Shown here piece after piece: positions 1 to 8,738 of a stretch of 64,000 nt of DNA (position 1 is the first letter of the stretch; each line of letters starts with the position of its first letter). This DNA is from an uncultured Pseudomonadota bacterium (GTDB lineage Bacteria > Pseudomonadota > Gammaproteobacteria > Steroidobacterales > Steroidobacteraceae). Position numbers and translations under genes: made by a program. The DNA is taken from positions 62,001 through 126,000 of the forward strand of contig CAIKMS010000023.1 in assembly GCA_903828595.1 (NCBI GenBank), in the 5' to 3' direction. The notes below the pieces were generated by a model. The model ran no database searches. It worked only from the letters and a program-made list of their open reading frames with translations, and was not told the origin of the DNA.

Positions 1-77
1 GGTGCGATCAGGCCGCCCAGCGCCAACAACACGCTACCCAAAATCGCCAAGCGCCAGTGTGAGTGTGGTGCTAACAC
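1..77 (-). CDS. Partial membrane protein gene coupled to the exosortase
   Basis: A GTG at 77-75 opens a frame that runs to the window edge and encodes 25 residues, beginning MLAPHSHWRLAILG and continuing into a hydrophobic stretch rich in Leu and Gly. The start overlaps the exosortase stop codon (TAG at 73-71), the arrangement expected of translational coupling. Single-domain exosortases are often followed by a gene for an associated inner-membrane protein, so this is probably such a partner. That is inference: too little of the protein is present to name it. Confidence 0.55.
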   Translation of the reverse strand, partial: MLAPHSHWRLAILGSVLLALGGLIA

Positions 78-604
78 GATGGCGGCGCAGGATCACAAGC
101 GCTGGTCGTTCCCGACCAGTGAAGAAAGTACAGGGCAACACCCAGTACTGGAGTAAGGGGTAGAACCAGTCCGTGCAGGGCTTCCCACGCTTGGGGTGAG
201 TAGCGTAGCGTTAAAAATAACGCGCTAAGTCGCAATACGCTTAACAGGTAGGTAACCACACTTCCGCAAACTAGGCCAACCGTTCGTTCGCGCGCGCTCG
301 CCGGATAAGCGAAAAGTGCAGAGATTAATAGCAGCAGCGTCTCCGTGCCGTCACAGCCACGCACCACATTCAGTCGCGTGCTGCCACTGATCAATGAAAT
401 ACCCTGAGAGTAGACGGTATCTGGTGAAAGCCCGAGCGACAGCAAGGCCGCCGTCGGCTGCAATAAGGCGCTTTGCAGTAAGGCAGGCCAGAGACTGCTA
501 GTGCGCAACGCTTCAAGCGCGCCCAAAAGTCCGGCAAACACTAAGGCAAAACGCAGGCCAAAGCGCACCGAGGGTGATTGAATCAGTGGGTTGGGTAGTG
601 GCAC
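71..604 (-). CDS. Single-domain exosortase/archaeosortase family protein
   Basis: A polytopic inner-membrane protein of 177 residues with the exosortase catalytic triad in order: Cys84 in VRGCDGTETLLL followed by a PA pair at 101-102, Arg125 in SVLRLSALF, and His144 in EALHGLVLP. Exosortases are thought to cleave C-terminal sorting tags of exported proteins at the membrane. The protein lacks the long N-terminal region and fused domain of EpsH/XrtA types, so it resembles the compact XrtH/XrtM-like classes; I cannot settle the class. It starts at GTG 604 with a weak ribosome site and overlaps a downstream membrane gene. A PEP-CTERM substrate-like protein lies 9 kb away at 9630-10295, but a compact exosortase may recognise a different tag. 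Confidence 0.82.
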   Translation of the reverse strand: MPLPNPLIQSPSVRFGLRFALVFAGLLGALEALRTSSLWPALLQSALLQPTAALLSLGLSPDTVYSQGISLISGSTRLNVVRGCDGTETLLLLISALFAYPASARERTVGLVCGSVVTYLLSVLRLSALFLTLRYSPQAWEALHGLVLPLTPVLGVALYFLHWSGTTSACDPAPPSC

Positions 605-804
605 GAAGTCTGAGCGCTAAAAAATGTCAGTGTAGCGCTCCTGCGTGACAGTCTGCGGATAAGCGCCTGTCGCGGCCTTAAGGTTTTATGCATAAGGCCG
701 GTAGTACTTGCTGACTTGGCCCCGTATTATGCCCAGTCCGAGCAAAGTGCTCAGCGCGCCTTGAGTGCCGTCACGCGATCTTTTTGACCTTAGGTGTCAT
801 ATTT
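605..804. promoter_or_regulatory. Divergent intergenic region with an inverted repeat
   Basis: This 200-bp gap separates the leftward exosortase gene from the rightward MFS gene and should hold both promoters. An exact 7-bp inverted repeat, GGCCTTA at 674-680 and TAAGGCC at 693-699, is separated by 12 bases. It could be an operator or a hairpin. No sigma-70 boxes stand out. Confidence 0.35.
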
Positions 805-2094
805 ATGGCCCAGCCTTCTGTTACACCCGCGGCGGACACGCCTTTTAAGCGGTCGATGCCCGAGCGTTATCGGCTGTTACTCGTATTGATCGTGGTGTAT
901 GCCTTCAGCCAAGTGGATAGGCAAATAGTCGGCATTTTAGCGATCGCCATACGCCGTGATCTGGGTTTGACGGACTTGGGGCTGGGCTTGATGGGAGGCT
1001 TGGCATTTGCGTTGTTCTATACGTTTTTAGGTATTCCCATTGCACGCCTGGCTGATCGGCACAGTCGCACGGGTATTATTGCGGCAGCTTTGACCGTTTG
1101 GACGGTCATGACCGCGGTTTGCGGTCTGGCCAGTGGATTTTGGTCCTTGTTTCTGGCTCGAGTGGGCGTGGGCGTGGGTGAAGCGGGTGGCATTGCGCCG
1201 GCCTATTCTCTGATCTGTGACTATTTTCCTGAGCGTGAGCGTGCTCGGGCGCTGAGTGCGTATGCGTTGGGCATCCCTTTAGGGACCGCGGGCGGTGTAT
1301 TGGTGGGTGGGTTTTTGACAGCCTGGCTATCGTGGCGCTGGGCATTTTTTTGGGTAGGGCTAGCCGGCCTTATCGTGGTGCCTTGGGTGTGGCGACTTCG
1401 TGAGCCGGTGCGCGGTGGGTTGGATAGACCTTCGACGTCTAGCGCACCGGGCTCGATTTTTCAGGTGTTGCGGATGCTGTTGGGCAAGCCCGCTTTCTGG
1501 GGACTGGCATTGGGCGCCGCTTGCGCTTCTATTATCGGCTATGGCCTGTTTTTTTGGCTGCCGTCATTTTTTGTGCGCAGTTTTGGGTTGGATATCAAGC
1601 AGGCTTCGATGGCTTTTGGTGGATTGATATTTTTTGGTGGCACAGCCGGCATCCTGTTAGGTGGTGTGATGGCTGATGGGTTGGGGGAGCGCTACAAAGC
1701 AAGCTACGCACTGGTGCCTGCCTTGTCTTTCGTTGCGATCGTACCGCTGTACGTCTGGGGTTTGCTGTCGAGTTCGCTGTGGGTGACTTTGGCCTTATTG
1801 TTGATCCCCACAGCCCTGGGCCTGACTTGGCTGGGGCCCTTATTGTCCGCTGTTCAACACTTAGTACCGGCCGAGTGTCGTGCGACGGCTTCGGCCATTT
1901 TTTTGTTTGTCAATAATCTCATCGGTCTGGGCTTAGGCTCCAGTTTGATCGGGGCTCTGTCCGACGCGTTGCATGCACGCGCCGGATTAGATGCTTTACG
2001 CTACTCCATTCTTGCCGGCACGGGTTTTTACGTGCTGGCCGCCTTGCTGTTGTGGTGGGCCTCACGCCGCCTAGACAAAGATTGGCACCGATAA
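805..2094 (+). CDS. MFS transporter (spinster-like)
   Basis: A 12-helix major facilitator of about 429 residues. It shows the early signature YAFSQVDRQIVGI in the first helix, the loop 2-3 motif RLADRHSRTG, and the motif GVGVGEAGGIAPAYSLI in the fourth or fifth helix, all typical of spinster-type MFS carriers in Proteobacteria. I chose ATG 805 because the longer frame opens at a TTG (784) and residues before MAQPSVTPAAD are not expected. The substrate cannot be deduced. The gene is monocistronic: the next gene converges on it after about 30 bp, so no operon partner helps. Confidence 0.8.
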   Translation: MAQPSVTPAADTPFKRSMPERYRLLLVLIVVYAFSQVDRQIVGILAIAIRRDLGLTDLGLGLMGGLAFALFYTFLGIPIARLADRHSRTGIIAAALTVWTVMTAVCGLASGFWSLFLARVGVGVGEAGGIAPAYSLICDYFPERERARALSAYALGIPLGTAGGVLVGGFLTAWLSWRWAFFWVGLAGLIVVPWVWRLREPVRGGLDRPSTSSAPGSIFQVLRMLLGKPAFWGLALGAACASIIGYGLFFWLPSFFVRSFGLDIKQASMAFGGLIFFGGTAGILLGGVMADGLGERYKASYALVPALSFVAIVPLYVWGLLSSSLWVTLALLLIPTALGLTWLGPLLSAVQHLVPAECRATASAIFLFVNNLIGLGLGSSLIGALSDALHARAGLDALRYSILAGTGFYVLAALLLWWASRRLDKDWHR

Positions 2095-2124
2095 GCTCGC
2101 AGACACCTGTGGGCGTTAGGGTTT

Positions 2125-3768
2125 CTAAGACGGTGTACCGGGAAGCTGGTAGTCCTTAAACTGTTCACGCAGCGCTCGTTTTTGTAACTTGCCCGTGGCT
2201 GTGTGGGGCAATTGGTCAACAAAAACCACGTCATCGGGCAACCACCATTTGGCCATTCGGGTCGACAGGTAACCAAGCAACTGCTCTTTGCTCAAATTAG
2301 AACCGGCTTTGCGTACGGCGATGAGTAGTGGCCGCTCTTGCCATTTGGGATGAGCAACGCCAATCGCTGCGGCCTCAGTCACTTCCGGATGACCGACCGC
2401 TGCGTTCTCGACATCCATCGAGGAGATCCATTCACCACCGGATTTGATAACGTCCTTGGCCCGATCGGTAATGTGCAGATAGCCATCGCTATCGAGGGTG
2501 CCTATATCTCCGGTGTCAAACCAGTTGTCCTCATCTAACAAAGGCTCCGACTCACTGCCGAAGTAACCATTGGTTACCCAGTGCCCCTTAATCAACAGGT
2601 GACCGGCGCTGGCGCCATCGTGCGGCAACGCATCTCCCTGATCATCAACGACTTTTAACCAGACACCGTACGGGTAACGGCCCTGCAGTGCCTGCAAATC
2701 CAATCGCTGCTCCAGATCCGCGTTGGCGTGTTTGGGCAGTGGCGTGCAGACCGTGCCTAGGGGAGAGGTTTCCGTCATGCCCCAGGCGTGAACCACCCGT
2801 GCGCCAAATTGCACTTCAATAGCCTCAGCCAGCGCGCGCGGAGCAGCGGCACCGCCGATCAACACGCGCTCCAGTACTAATTCTTCCCGCGGATTTAGGC
2901 CGTGCTGATCCACATAGTTCTTGAGCATGAGCCATATGGTCGGCACACCAAAGGTCATCGTGATTTTTTCGTCACGCAGCAGTTGATACAAGCTGGCGCC
3001 ATCCAGTGCCGGTCCCGGTAGCACCAACTTGGCGGCCGTTAACGCGGCGGCATAGGGCACGCCCCAACCGTTCACGTGAAACATGGGAGTGCCCAGCAAG
3101 AGGCTGTCACGAGTGGACAGATTCATACCATCCGGCATGCATTGAACGATAGCGTGCAGCAGAGTCGATCGATGCGAGTACAACACGCCTTTGGGATGCC
3201 CAGTGGTGCCTGAGGTGTAGCACAAAGAGGAGGCGGTGCGCTCATCCAGTTGCGGCCAGGCATACGATGAGTCCGCCTCAGCGATTAAGTCCTCATAACA
3301 AAGGACGTTGGCCAGGTTCGTCACCGGCATATGCGCCTTATCGGTGAGGATGATAAAGCCGCGCACGCTAGAAAGACGTGGCGCCATCTCCTCTAGCAAA
3401 GGCACGAAGGTTAAGTCTAAAAACACGTATTCGTTTTGCGCGTGATTGATGATGTATTCAATCTGTTCCGGAAACAGTCGCGGGTTCACGGTGTGCAGCA
3501 CCACCCCTGCGCCGGACACGCCAAAAAATAGCTCCATGTGCCGGTAGCCGTTCCAGGCCAGCGTGCACACGACGTTTCCGGGCCCTAATCCCCAGCCAGT
3601 GAGCACATGGGCCACCTTGCGGGCGCGCAACGCCACGTCCTTATAGGTACAACGGTGGATGGGCCCTTCAACGGTTCGTGAGACGATTTCGGCATCTGGC
3701 CGCGTCCGGGCGGCATGCTCAATCAAGTCAGAGATCAGTAACGGGTGATGCTGCATCAGACCTAACAT
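2125..3768 (-). CDS. Acyl-CoA ligase (AMP-forming, DmdB/AlkK-like)
   Basis: A 547-residue member of the adenylate-forming superfamily that activates a carboxylic acid to acyl-AMP and then acyl-CoA. The phosphate-binding loop [11 protein letters not shown] lies at about 184-194, a [11 protein letters not shown] motif follows in the middle of the protein, DTGDIG carries the ribose-binding aspartate, and the acyl-adenylation lysine is in ATGKLQKR at about 527. The N-terminus ([11 protein letters not shown]) and overall length resemble medium-chain acyl-CoA ligases and the 3-methylmercaptopropionyl-CoA ligase DmdB. Substrate is uncertain. ATG 3768 has a GAGG site just upstream. The gene stands alone; a DmdC-like acyl-CoA dehydrogenase is at 42013-43785, far away. 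Confidence 0.85.
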   Translation of the reverse strand: MLGLMQHHPLLISDLIEHAARTRPDAEIVSRTVEGPIHRCTYKDVALRARKVAHVLTGWGLGPGNVVCTLAWNGYRHMELFFGVSGAGVVLHTVNPRLFPEQIEYIINHAQNEYVFLDLTFVPLLEEMAPRLSSVRGFIILTDKAHMPVTNLANVLCYEDLIAEADSSYAWPQLDERTASSLCYTSGTTGHPKGVLYSHRSTLLHAIVQCMPDGMNLSTRDSLLLGTPMFHVNGWGVPYAAALTAAKLVLPGPALDGASLYQLLRDEKITMTFGVPTIWLMLKNYVDQHGLNPREELVLERVLIGGAAAPRALAEAIEVQFGARVVHAWGMTETSPLGTVCTPLPKHANADLEQRLDLQALQGRYPYGVWLKVVDDQGDALPHDGASAGHLLIKGHWVTNGYFGSESEPLLDEDNWFDTGDIGTLDSDGYLHITDRAKDVIKSGGEWISSMDVENAAVGHPEVTEAAAIGVAHPKWQERPLLIAVRKAGSNLSKEQLLGYLSTRMAKWWLPDDVVFVDQLPHTATGKLQKRALREQFKDYQLPGTPS

Positions 3769-4109
3769 GGTGTGCCTCTAAAGTGGATTGGGCAGGCTGC
3801 GTAGTACAGCGTAGCCAGTATAAAAAAATTCAACGAGCGTGGGGATATTTCAGCGCAGAAGAAAAAGGCTGGTCACGTTGAAGACTTATCGGGATGCCCG
3901 AATCGCCAGCTCGTGGTTGATTGCCCCACAGCAACGGGTATGGGTGTTATAGGCGATGACGTCGCTGACTGCTAAGCTTCCACTGTTCTATGTGGCTCGG
4001 GGCTAGGGTACGGTCAAGCCGACGCCTAAATGTTCGACGCGCTCATAGTGTGACCGGTGTAGGCCAGCGATGCACAGGCCACTGTGTGTTTATTGATTCG
4101 AGGTACGCG
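3769..4109. promoter_or_regulatory. Divergent intergenic region, no gene seen
   Basis: About 340 bp between the leftward acyl-CoA ligase and the rightward MHS-family carrier. An open frame reaches back to 3990, but its first 40 codons are Arg- and Cys-rich and unlike a carrier N-terminus, so I regard them as untranslated. Promoters for both neighbours are expected here; I could not pick out convincing boxes. Confidence 0.4.
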
Positions 4110-5396
4110 GTGCAACAGATTCATCGACAAATTTTAACGGCCAGTCTGGTCGGCACCGCTATTGAGTTTTACGATTTTTATATTTATGCCACCGCGGCAT
4201 CGCTGGTCTTTGGTGCCTTGTTTTTCCCGTCTCAAGCGCCGGCGACGCAGTTATTGGCTTCCTACGCGACCTTTGCCGTGGCCTTTTTTGCCCGCCCAGT
4301 AGGTGGTGTGGTGTTTGGCCATTACGGGGATCGCATTGGTCGAAAAGCTACCTTGGTGGCTTCCCTGTTACTCATGGGCGGTTCGACCTTCGCGATTGCT
4401 TTTTTACCCGGCTACGCCACGGCGGGCGTCTGGGCGCCCATCTTGTTATGCCTCCTGCGTTTTGGTCAGGGGCTGGGGCTGGGCGGTGAGTGGGGAGGCG
4501 CGGTACTGCTGGCCGTTGAAAACGCCCCTCGCGGCTGGGAGTCGCGCTACGGCATGTTCCCGCAACTGGGTGCGCCGGTCGGGTTTATCGTGGCGAACGG
4601 CCTGTTTCTTGTTTTAGGTCTTTTGCTTACGCCACAGCAGTTCATGGACTATGGCTGGCGCCTGCCATTTTTAGCCAGTGCTGGGTTGGTGGCCATCGGG
4701 TTGTGGGTCCGCTTAAGCTTAGTCGAAACCCCCGCCTTTGCAGCGTTACTTAAAGAGCACACTCCGGCTCCGGTGCCCTTGCTGGAGTTGTTTAGGCAGC
4801 ATGGTCTAGCGACCGTCAGTGCGACCTTAGGCGTGATCGCCGCGTTTGCGATTTTTTATATTGCGACCGCCTTCACCTTAGGTTTTGGCACGACCAAGCT
4901 CGGGTACACCCGCGAAACGTTTTTATTGTTACAGATTCTCGCGATTGTGTTTCTGGCCATCGGCATAGTCGTCGCGGCGATTTTGTCTGATTTTCTCTCA
5001 TCCAAGGTGGTGTTGATCGGCGGGTGCGTGGCGATGGTCATTACCGGGTTACTGATGGCGCCGTTATTTGGTAGCGGAACGGTTTTGGGTGTTTGGTCCT
5101 TCATGAGTCTGGCCTTGCTGGTCATGGGCTTTGTCTACGGACCGTTGGGTGGCTGGCTGTCAAACCTATTCCCGGCGCGCGTGCGCTACACAGGCGTGTG
5201 CTTTGGCGTGAATATGGGCGGCATCATAGGCGGAGGCTTAGCGCCTATTATTGCCTCCGCGCTGGTTGCCCGTGGCGGGTTAACGTGGGTTGGACTGTAT
5301 CTGGTACTGGCGGCGGTTTTGAGTTTGCTTGGGATCATCGTTTTGGGTCGCTCGCAAGTCACGGCACCACGACAGGTTAGGAAGGTGACGACATGA
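4110..5396 (+). CDS. MHS-family MFS transporter (ProP/ShiA-like)
   Basis: About 428 residues with 12 predicted helices. Features of the metabolite:H+ symporter family are clear: an N-terminal IEFYDFYIYATAASLVFG helix, FARPVGGVVFGHYGDRIGRK between helices 2 and 3, and a RFGQGLGLGGEWGGAVLL motif. Such carriers take up small organic acids, betaines or related zwitterions with protons. I placed the start at GTG 4110 because it has GAGG six bases upstream and gives the normal family N-terminus. The stop overlaps the ATG of the argE-like gene (ATGA), so the two are translationally coupled, and the carrier probably imports the deacylase substrate or a related compound. Confidence 0.85.
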   Translation: MQQIHRQILTASLVGTAIEFYDFYIYATAASLVFGALFFPSQAPATQLLASYATFAVAFFARPVGGVVFGHYGDRIGRKATLVASLLLMGGSTFAIAFLPGYATAGVWAPILLCLLRFGQGLGLGGEWGGAVLLAVENAPRGWESRYGMFPQLGAPVGFIVANGLFLVLGLLLTPQQFMDYGWRLPFLASAGLVAIGLWVRLSLVETPAFAALLKEHTPAPVPLLELFRQHGLATVSATLGVIAAFAIFYIATAFTLGFGTTKLGYTRETFLLLQILAIVFLAIGIVVAAILSDFLSSKVVLIGGCVAMVITGLLMAPLFGSGTVLGVWSFMSLALLVMGFVYGPLGGWLSNLFPARVRYTGVCFGVNMGGIIGGGLAPIIASALVARGGLTWVGLYLVLAAVLSLLGIIVLGRSQVTAPRQVRKVTT

Positions 5397-6538
5397 ATTC
5401 TGTTCAGCTATTGGATCGATTAGTGAGCTTCGCCACGGTGAGCCGCGACTCTAATTTAGGCCTCATCGACTTCACGCGGGATTTCCTGGCAGGCTTTGGT
5501 GTGGAGTCGCGCCTGTACCGTGATCCGACGGGTAAAAAAGCCAATCTCTACGCTACCGTCGGTCCTATTGATCGCGGTGGCGTACTGCTTTCCGGGCATA
5601 GCGATGTAGTCCCCGCGGCGGGCCAGCCCTGGAGCAGCGAGCCATTTAAGTTAGTGGATCGTGCGGGACGTCTACAAGCGCGTGGTGCTGCGGATATGAA
5701 AGGCTTTTTGGCCTGTGCGCTGGCGGCAGCACAGCGGGCCAGTCAGCGAGACTTGAGCACGCCGCTGCATCTGGCGTTTTCTTATGATGAGGAAGTCGGG
5801 TGCTTGGGCGTTAGATCGCTGATTGATGATATGCAAAGCTGGGCTCACCTTCCTAAGTTTTGCATCATCGGCGAACCGACTTTGTTACGCACGGCCATCG
5901 GTCATAAGGGGAAGATGGCAATCAAGGCTACCTGTCACGGTCAGCCAGCACATTCGGCCAACCCCTCGCGTGGTATCAACGCGATTTATGTGGCATCCGA
6001 ACTCATAGCCAGCGTGCGTGAGTGTGGCGATCAGATGCAGTCCAATGGCGCGCGCGATGAAGGCTATGAAGTTCCGCATACGACGTTGCACGTTGGCACG
6101 ATTCGCGGCGGCAGTGCGTTGAATATTGTGCCGGATCGATGCGAACTGGAGATGGAGATTCGGCATCTGGCTGCTGATGATCCGCACGAGCTGCTTTCGC
6201 TGTTGCGGGCTCGTGCACGGGATATTGCCCAGCACCATCACAGTGCCGTTGGGGCCTGTGGTATTGACCTTGAGGTATCCAACGAATATCCGGGTCTTGA
6301 TACCAGTCCGGATTCGGATATCGTCGAGTGGGTTGCCCAACTGACGGGCCATCGGGATTGCATCAAGGTGGGCTTTGGCAGCGAAGGTGGTCTGTTTAGT
6401 GAGAAGTTAAAGATTCCCACCGTAGTGTGTGGCCCGGGCTCCATTGAGCAGGCGCATAAAGCCGATGAGTACATTGACATCAACCAGATGGATCGTTGTG
6501 ACGCGATGCTTGACCTGTTGCTCGACAGGCTGGTTTAA
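5393..6538 (+). CDS. argE: ArgE-like deacylase (M20 metallopeptidase family)
   Basis: A 381-residue M20 enzyme matching acetylornithine deacetylase in length and motifs: GHSDVVPAAGQPW with metal ligand His69 and Asp71, RGAADMKGF with Asp101, YDEEVGC with the general-base Glu133 and ligand Glu134, GEPT with Glu161, and the dimerisation-domain AHSANPSRG. These enzymes hydrolyse N-acetyl (or other N-acyl) amino acids. Coupling to a carrier, and proximity to RidA and DUF1028 genes, suggest a catabolic paralogue rather than the arginine-biosynthetic enzyme; that is inference, and the symbol should be read as family-level. A strong terminator follows at 6539-6566. Confidence 0.82.
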   Translation: MNSVQLLDRLVSFATVSRDSNLGLIDFTRDFLAGFGVESRLYRDPTGKKANLYATVGPIDRGGVLLSGHSDVVPAAGQPWSSEPFKLVDRAGRLQARGAADMKGFLACALAAAQRASQRDLSTPLHLAFSYDEEVGCLGVRSLIDDMQSWAHLPKFCIIGEPTLLRTAIGHKGKMAIKATCHGQPAHSANPSRGINAIYVASELIASVRECGDQMQSNGARDEGYEVPHTTLHVGTIRGGSALNIVPDRCELEMEIRHLAADDPHELLSLLRARARDIAQHHHSAVGACGIDLEVSNEYPGLDTSPDSDIVEWVAQLTGHRDCIKVGFGSEGGLFSEKLKIPTVVCGPGSIEQAHKADEYIDINQMDRCDAMLDLLLDRLV

Positions 6539-6566
6539 GCCGACCGAGAAAGACTCGGTCGGCTTT
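6539..6566. terminator. Bidirectional intrinsic terminator
   Basis: A perfect 10-bp stem (6539-6548 pairs with 6554-6563, GCCGACCGAG) with loop AAAGA, followed by a short T run. It sits between the converging argE-like and NCS1 permease genes and can serve both. Confidence 0.8.
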
Positions 6567-6582
6567 GGATCATGTCCTGCGC

Positions 6583-7971
6583 TCAATCGTTAGGCGTGAT
6601 CGCACGCACCGGTATGCGTTTAGCGAGCAGGTAATAAACAGGGCTGGTTAGAGCCAAACCTACCAGCCATGACAAGTCGGCACCGCCCATGAGTTGCGCG
6701 ATGCGACCGGTGTAGAGTTCCGTGGAAACAAACGGGATCTGAACCGCGATCCCGAAAATATAGCAGCCCACGGCCGGTCCATTAATACGGCCGTAGATGC
6801 CGCCATCCTTTTGTAAAAAGGAGTCTACGTCGTACTCGCCGTGTTGCACAAAATAGTAGTCAACCAGGTTAATCGCTGTCCACGGCACCAACACGTAAAG
6901 CAGAAGTAAAATAAAGTTGGTGTAGCTGGCAAGAAAGGAGTCTTTAGCAAGCAACGCCATCGCAAGTGAAATTCCACAAAGACTCATGGCAGAGACCACG
7001 CGTGCGGCGGCCCGGGGAGACCAACTGGGAAATAGCGTCTGGCCGAAGGTCAGCGTGGAAAGCGCTCCGCAATACAGGTTCATCGCATTGGTCGCGGCCA
7101 TGCCCACGGTGAACACAATCACAACCAAGGGGGCGAGGCTGTCGGTTAGCGTGACCATAGACGCCATCACGTTGTCATGCACTGCGCACAATCCGATGAT
7201 GAGCCCTAACGTCATGGGTAACACCGAACCTAGCGTGCAACCCCAGTAACTCGCCCAGAAGGCAGGTTTGGCACCCGTGTCGGCTGGCATATAACGCGAA
7301 TAATCTGAAACGTACGGAGCATAGGCGATCTGCCACAGAGCCGCGATCGACACCGTGCCTAGAACACCGGAAAGACTTACCGTATTGCGACTGAGAAAAT
7401 CACTCGGTAATCCGTGCATGTACACGATCCAAATAAACGCCAGTGCCAGCACCAAGCCCGAGGCAAAGGTCATGACTCGTGTGTAGGCGTGGATGAGGTC
7501 ATGGCCATAAATAGCGCCCATTACGCTGATCAGTCCGAGGACCACGATACCAGTGCTTTCCGATAGCACCGGCGCAATCAAGTGCATGGCCTGCCCGCCG
7601 ACGACCAGATTAGAGGCAAAAAATCCCAAATACATGACGATCACAACGCCCACCACCAGCAGGGAGCCCAGTGAGCCAAACTGGCCGCGAGTTTGGACCA
7701 TCTGCGGTACGCCTAAGCGTGCGCCCTGTGCTGAGTGCAAGGCCATAAACACCGCACCGACCATGTTGCCCAGCACCAGGCTCGCTACCGCCCAGTAAAA
7801 GGGCAGATGGAATACGCTAGCCGCCAGGGCACCTGTGACAATCGTCAACAGCATGATGTTGGAACCAAACCAGATCGTGAACAGATCTTTCGCCCGTCCG
7901 TGTCGGTCCGCCGGACTTATCGGCTGAATAGTTTGGCCTTCCAATTTTATAGGCTGTTCCCGACTGCTCAT
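6583..7971 (-). CDS. NCS1-family nucleobase/hydantoin-type permease
   Basis: About 462 residues, 12 hydrophobic segments. The N-terminal RHGRAKDLFTIWFGSNIMLLT segment and the later YAPYVSDYSRYMP motif are hallmarks of the nucleobase:cation symporter-1 family, which imports cytosine, purines, hydroxymethylpyrimidine, allantoin or hydantoins. Which of these is not decidable here. I chose ATG 7971, preceded by GAGG at good spacing, over the adjoining TTG. The gene diverges from the ridA-DUF1028 pair, and all three could belong to one nitrogen-compound pathway. I looked for a TPP riboswitch, which would point to a thiamin precursor, and did not see one. Confidence 0.82.
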   Translation of the reverse strand: MSSREQPIKLEGQTIQPISPADRHGRAKDLFTIWFGSNIMLLTIVTGALAASVFHLPFYWAVASLVLGNMVGAVFMALHSAQGARLGVPQMVQTRGQFGSLGSLLVVGVVIVMYLGFFASNLVVGGQAMHLIAPVLSESTGIVVLGLISVMGAIYGHDLIHAYTRVMTFASGLVLALAFIWIVYMHGLPSDFLSRNTVSLSGVLGTVSIAALWQIAYAPYVSDYSRYMPADTGAKPAFWASYWGCTLGSVLPMTLGLIIGLCAVHDNVMASMVTLTDSLAPLVVIVFTVGMAATNAMNLYCGALSTLTFGQTLFPSWSPRAAARVVSAMSLCGISLAMALLAKDSFLASYTNFILLLLYVLVPWTAINLVDYYFVQHGEYDVDSFLQKDGGIYGRINGPAVGCYIFGIAVQIPFVSTELYTGRIAQLMGGADLSWLVGLALTSPVYYLLAKRIPVRAITPND

Positions 7972-8315
7972 CAAACACCTCGTGGCTGATTACCAATATA
8001 AGCGCGGCGCGCTTAGCGCAACGTCCTAATCATGACGTATGACACGGATAATCGGTAGAGCGCGCCTTTAAGGCGATTAACCGCGCGAAGATTCGGCGCG
8101 TGAGCCTGAACTGCGTGAGCTTCAGTTTAAGTTCAAGGCTCACATAGGGAGTGTTCGGTTTATACTGTTTCATGTTCACGACGCCCTTTAACGCGGTTGT
8201 CAGGGCGGTGAGAAAGTCGGCAAGATCTGAGCGTTGCGGTGCAGCGTAAACGGTCTTTCTTGGCGGTAGTTCAGTGGTTGATGGCTTTACAAAATCTATG
8301 GAGGGAGAACCCTTG
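7972..8315. promoter_or_regulatory. Divergent control region with an imperfect inverted repeat
   Basis: A 340-bp gap between the NCS1 permease and ridA. It contains GTGAGCC at 8100-8106 facing GGCTCAC at 8137-8143, extended inward by GAACT and AGTTC with one bulged base. The arms could form a hairpin in RNA or bind a dimeric regulator. Open frames here have no coding character. Confidence 0.4.
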
Positions 8316-8738
8316 GTGCATACGCGGATCCGTAAATTTAATACCCGAGACACCTATCCGGAACAGAAGCTGGATAACGATCTGTGTCAGACCGTCGTTG
8401 CCGAGGGTCGGATGGTCTTTGTCCGCGGACAGATCGGGCAGAACCTCGATACCGCCGTCAACGTCGGTATTGGTGATCCGGCAGCCCAGGCTGAGCAGGC
8501 GATGATGAACATCGACCAACTGCTGCGTGAAGCCGGTTCTGAGCTGGGCCACATCTGCAAGATCACTATTTATCTTACCGATCCACGATTTCGTGAGGCC
8601 GTATACCGAGTGGTCGGCCAGTGGCTGAAGGGTGTGTATCCGGTCTCGACTGGCATCGTGGTTTCGGCGCTGGCGCGACCGGAGTGGCTGGTTGAGATTG
8701 ATGTGATCGCTGTGATTCCGCCGGCGACCGGGGCATGA
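8316..8738 (+). CDS. RidA/YjgF family protein
   Basis: About 140 residues. RidA-type proteins hydrolyse reactive enamine/imine intermediates or act as deaminases on related compounds. The family core is visible: VFVRGQIGQNLD, AAQAEQAMMNIDQLL, ICKITIYLTDPRFREAVYRVV and PVSTGIVVSALARPEWLVEID, in which the conserved RidA arginine is replaced by the VSALA context typical of subgroups with other activities. I placed the start at GTG 8316, where GGAGGGAG lies at normal spacing and the N-terminus VHTRIRKFNTRDTYP matches the subgroup; ATG 8298 is an alternative. The stop overlaps the start of the DUF1028 gene (ATGA), so the two proteins are made together. Confidence 0.85.
   Translation: MHTRIRKFNTRDTYPEQKLDNDLCQTVVAEGRMVFVRGQIGQNLDTAVNVGIGDPAAQAEQAMMNIDQLLREAGSELGHICKITIYLTDPRFREAVYRVVGQWLKGVYPVSTGIVVSALARPEWLVEIDVIAVIPPATGA

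Noticed and set aside
3990-4109. Longer N-terminus of the MHS-family carrier
   Set aside because: Forty Arg/Cys-rich residues before the first helix do not fit the family, and GTG 4110 has a better ribosome site.
8161-8166. TATACT as a -10 box for ridA
   Set aside because: There is no -35-like sequence at the proper distance, so I do not claim a promoter.
7972-8315. Possible TPP riboswitch for the NCS1 permease
   Set aside because: The CTGAGA and related TPP core elements are not present on either strand.
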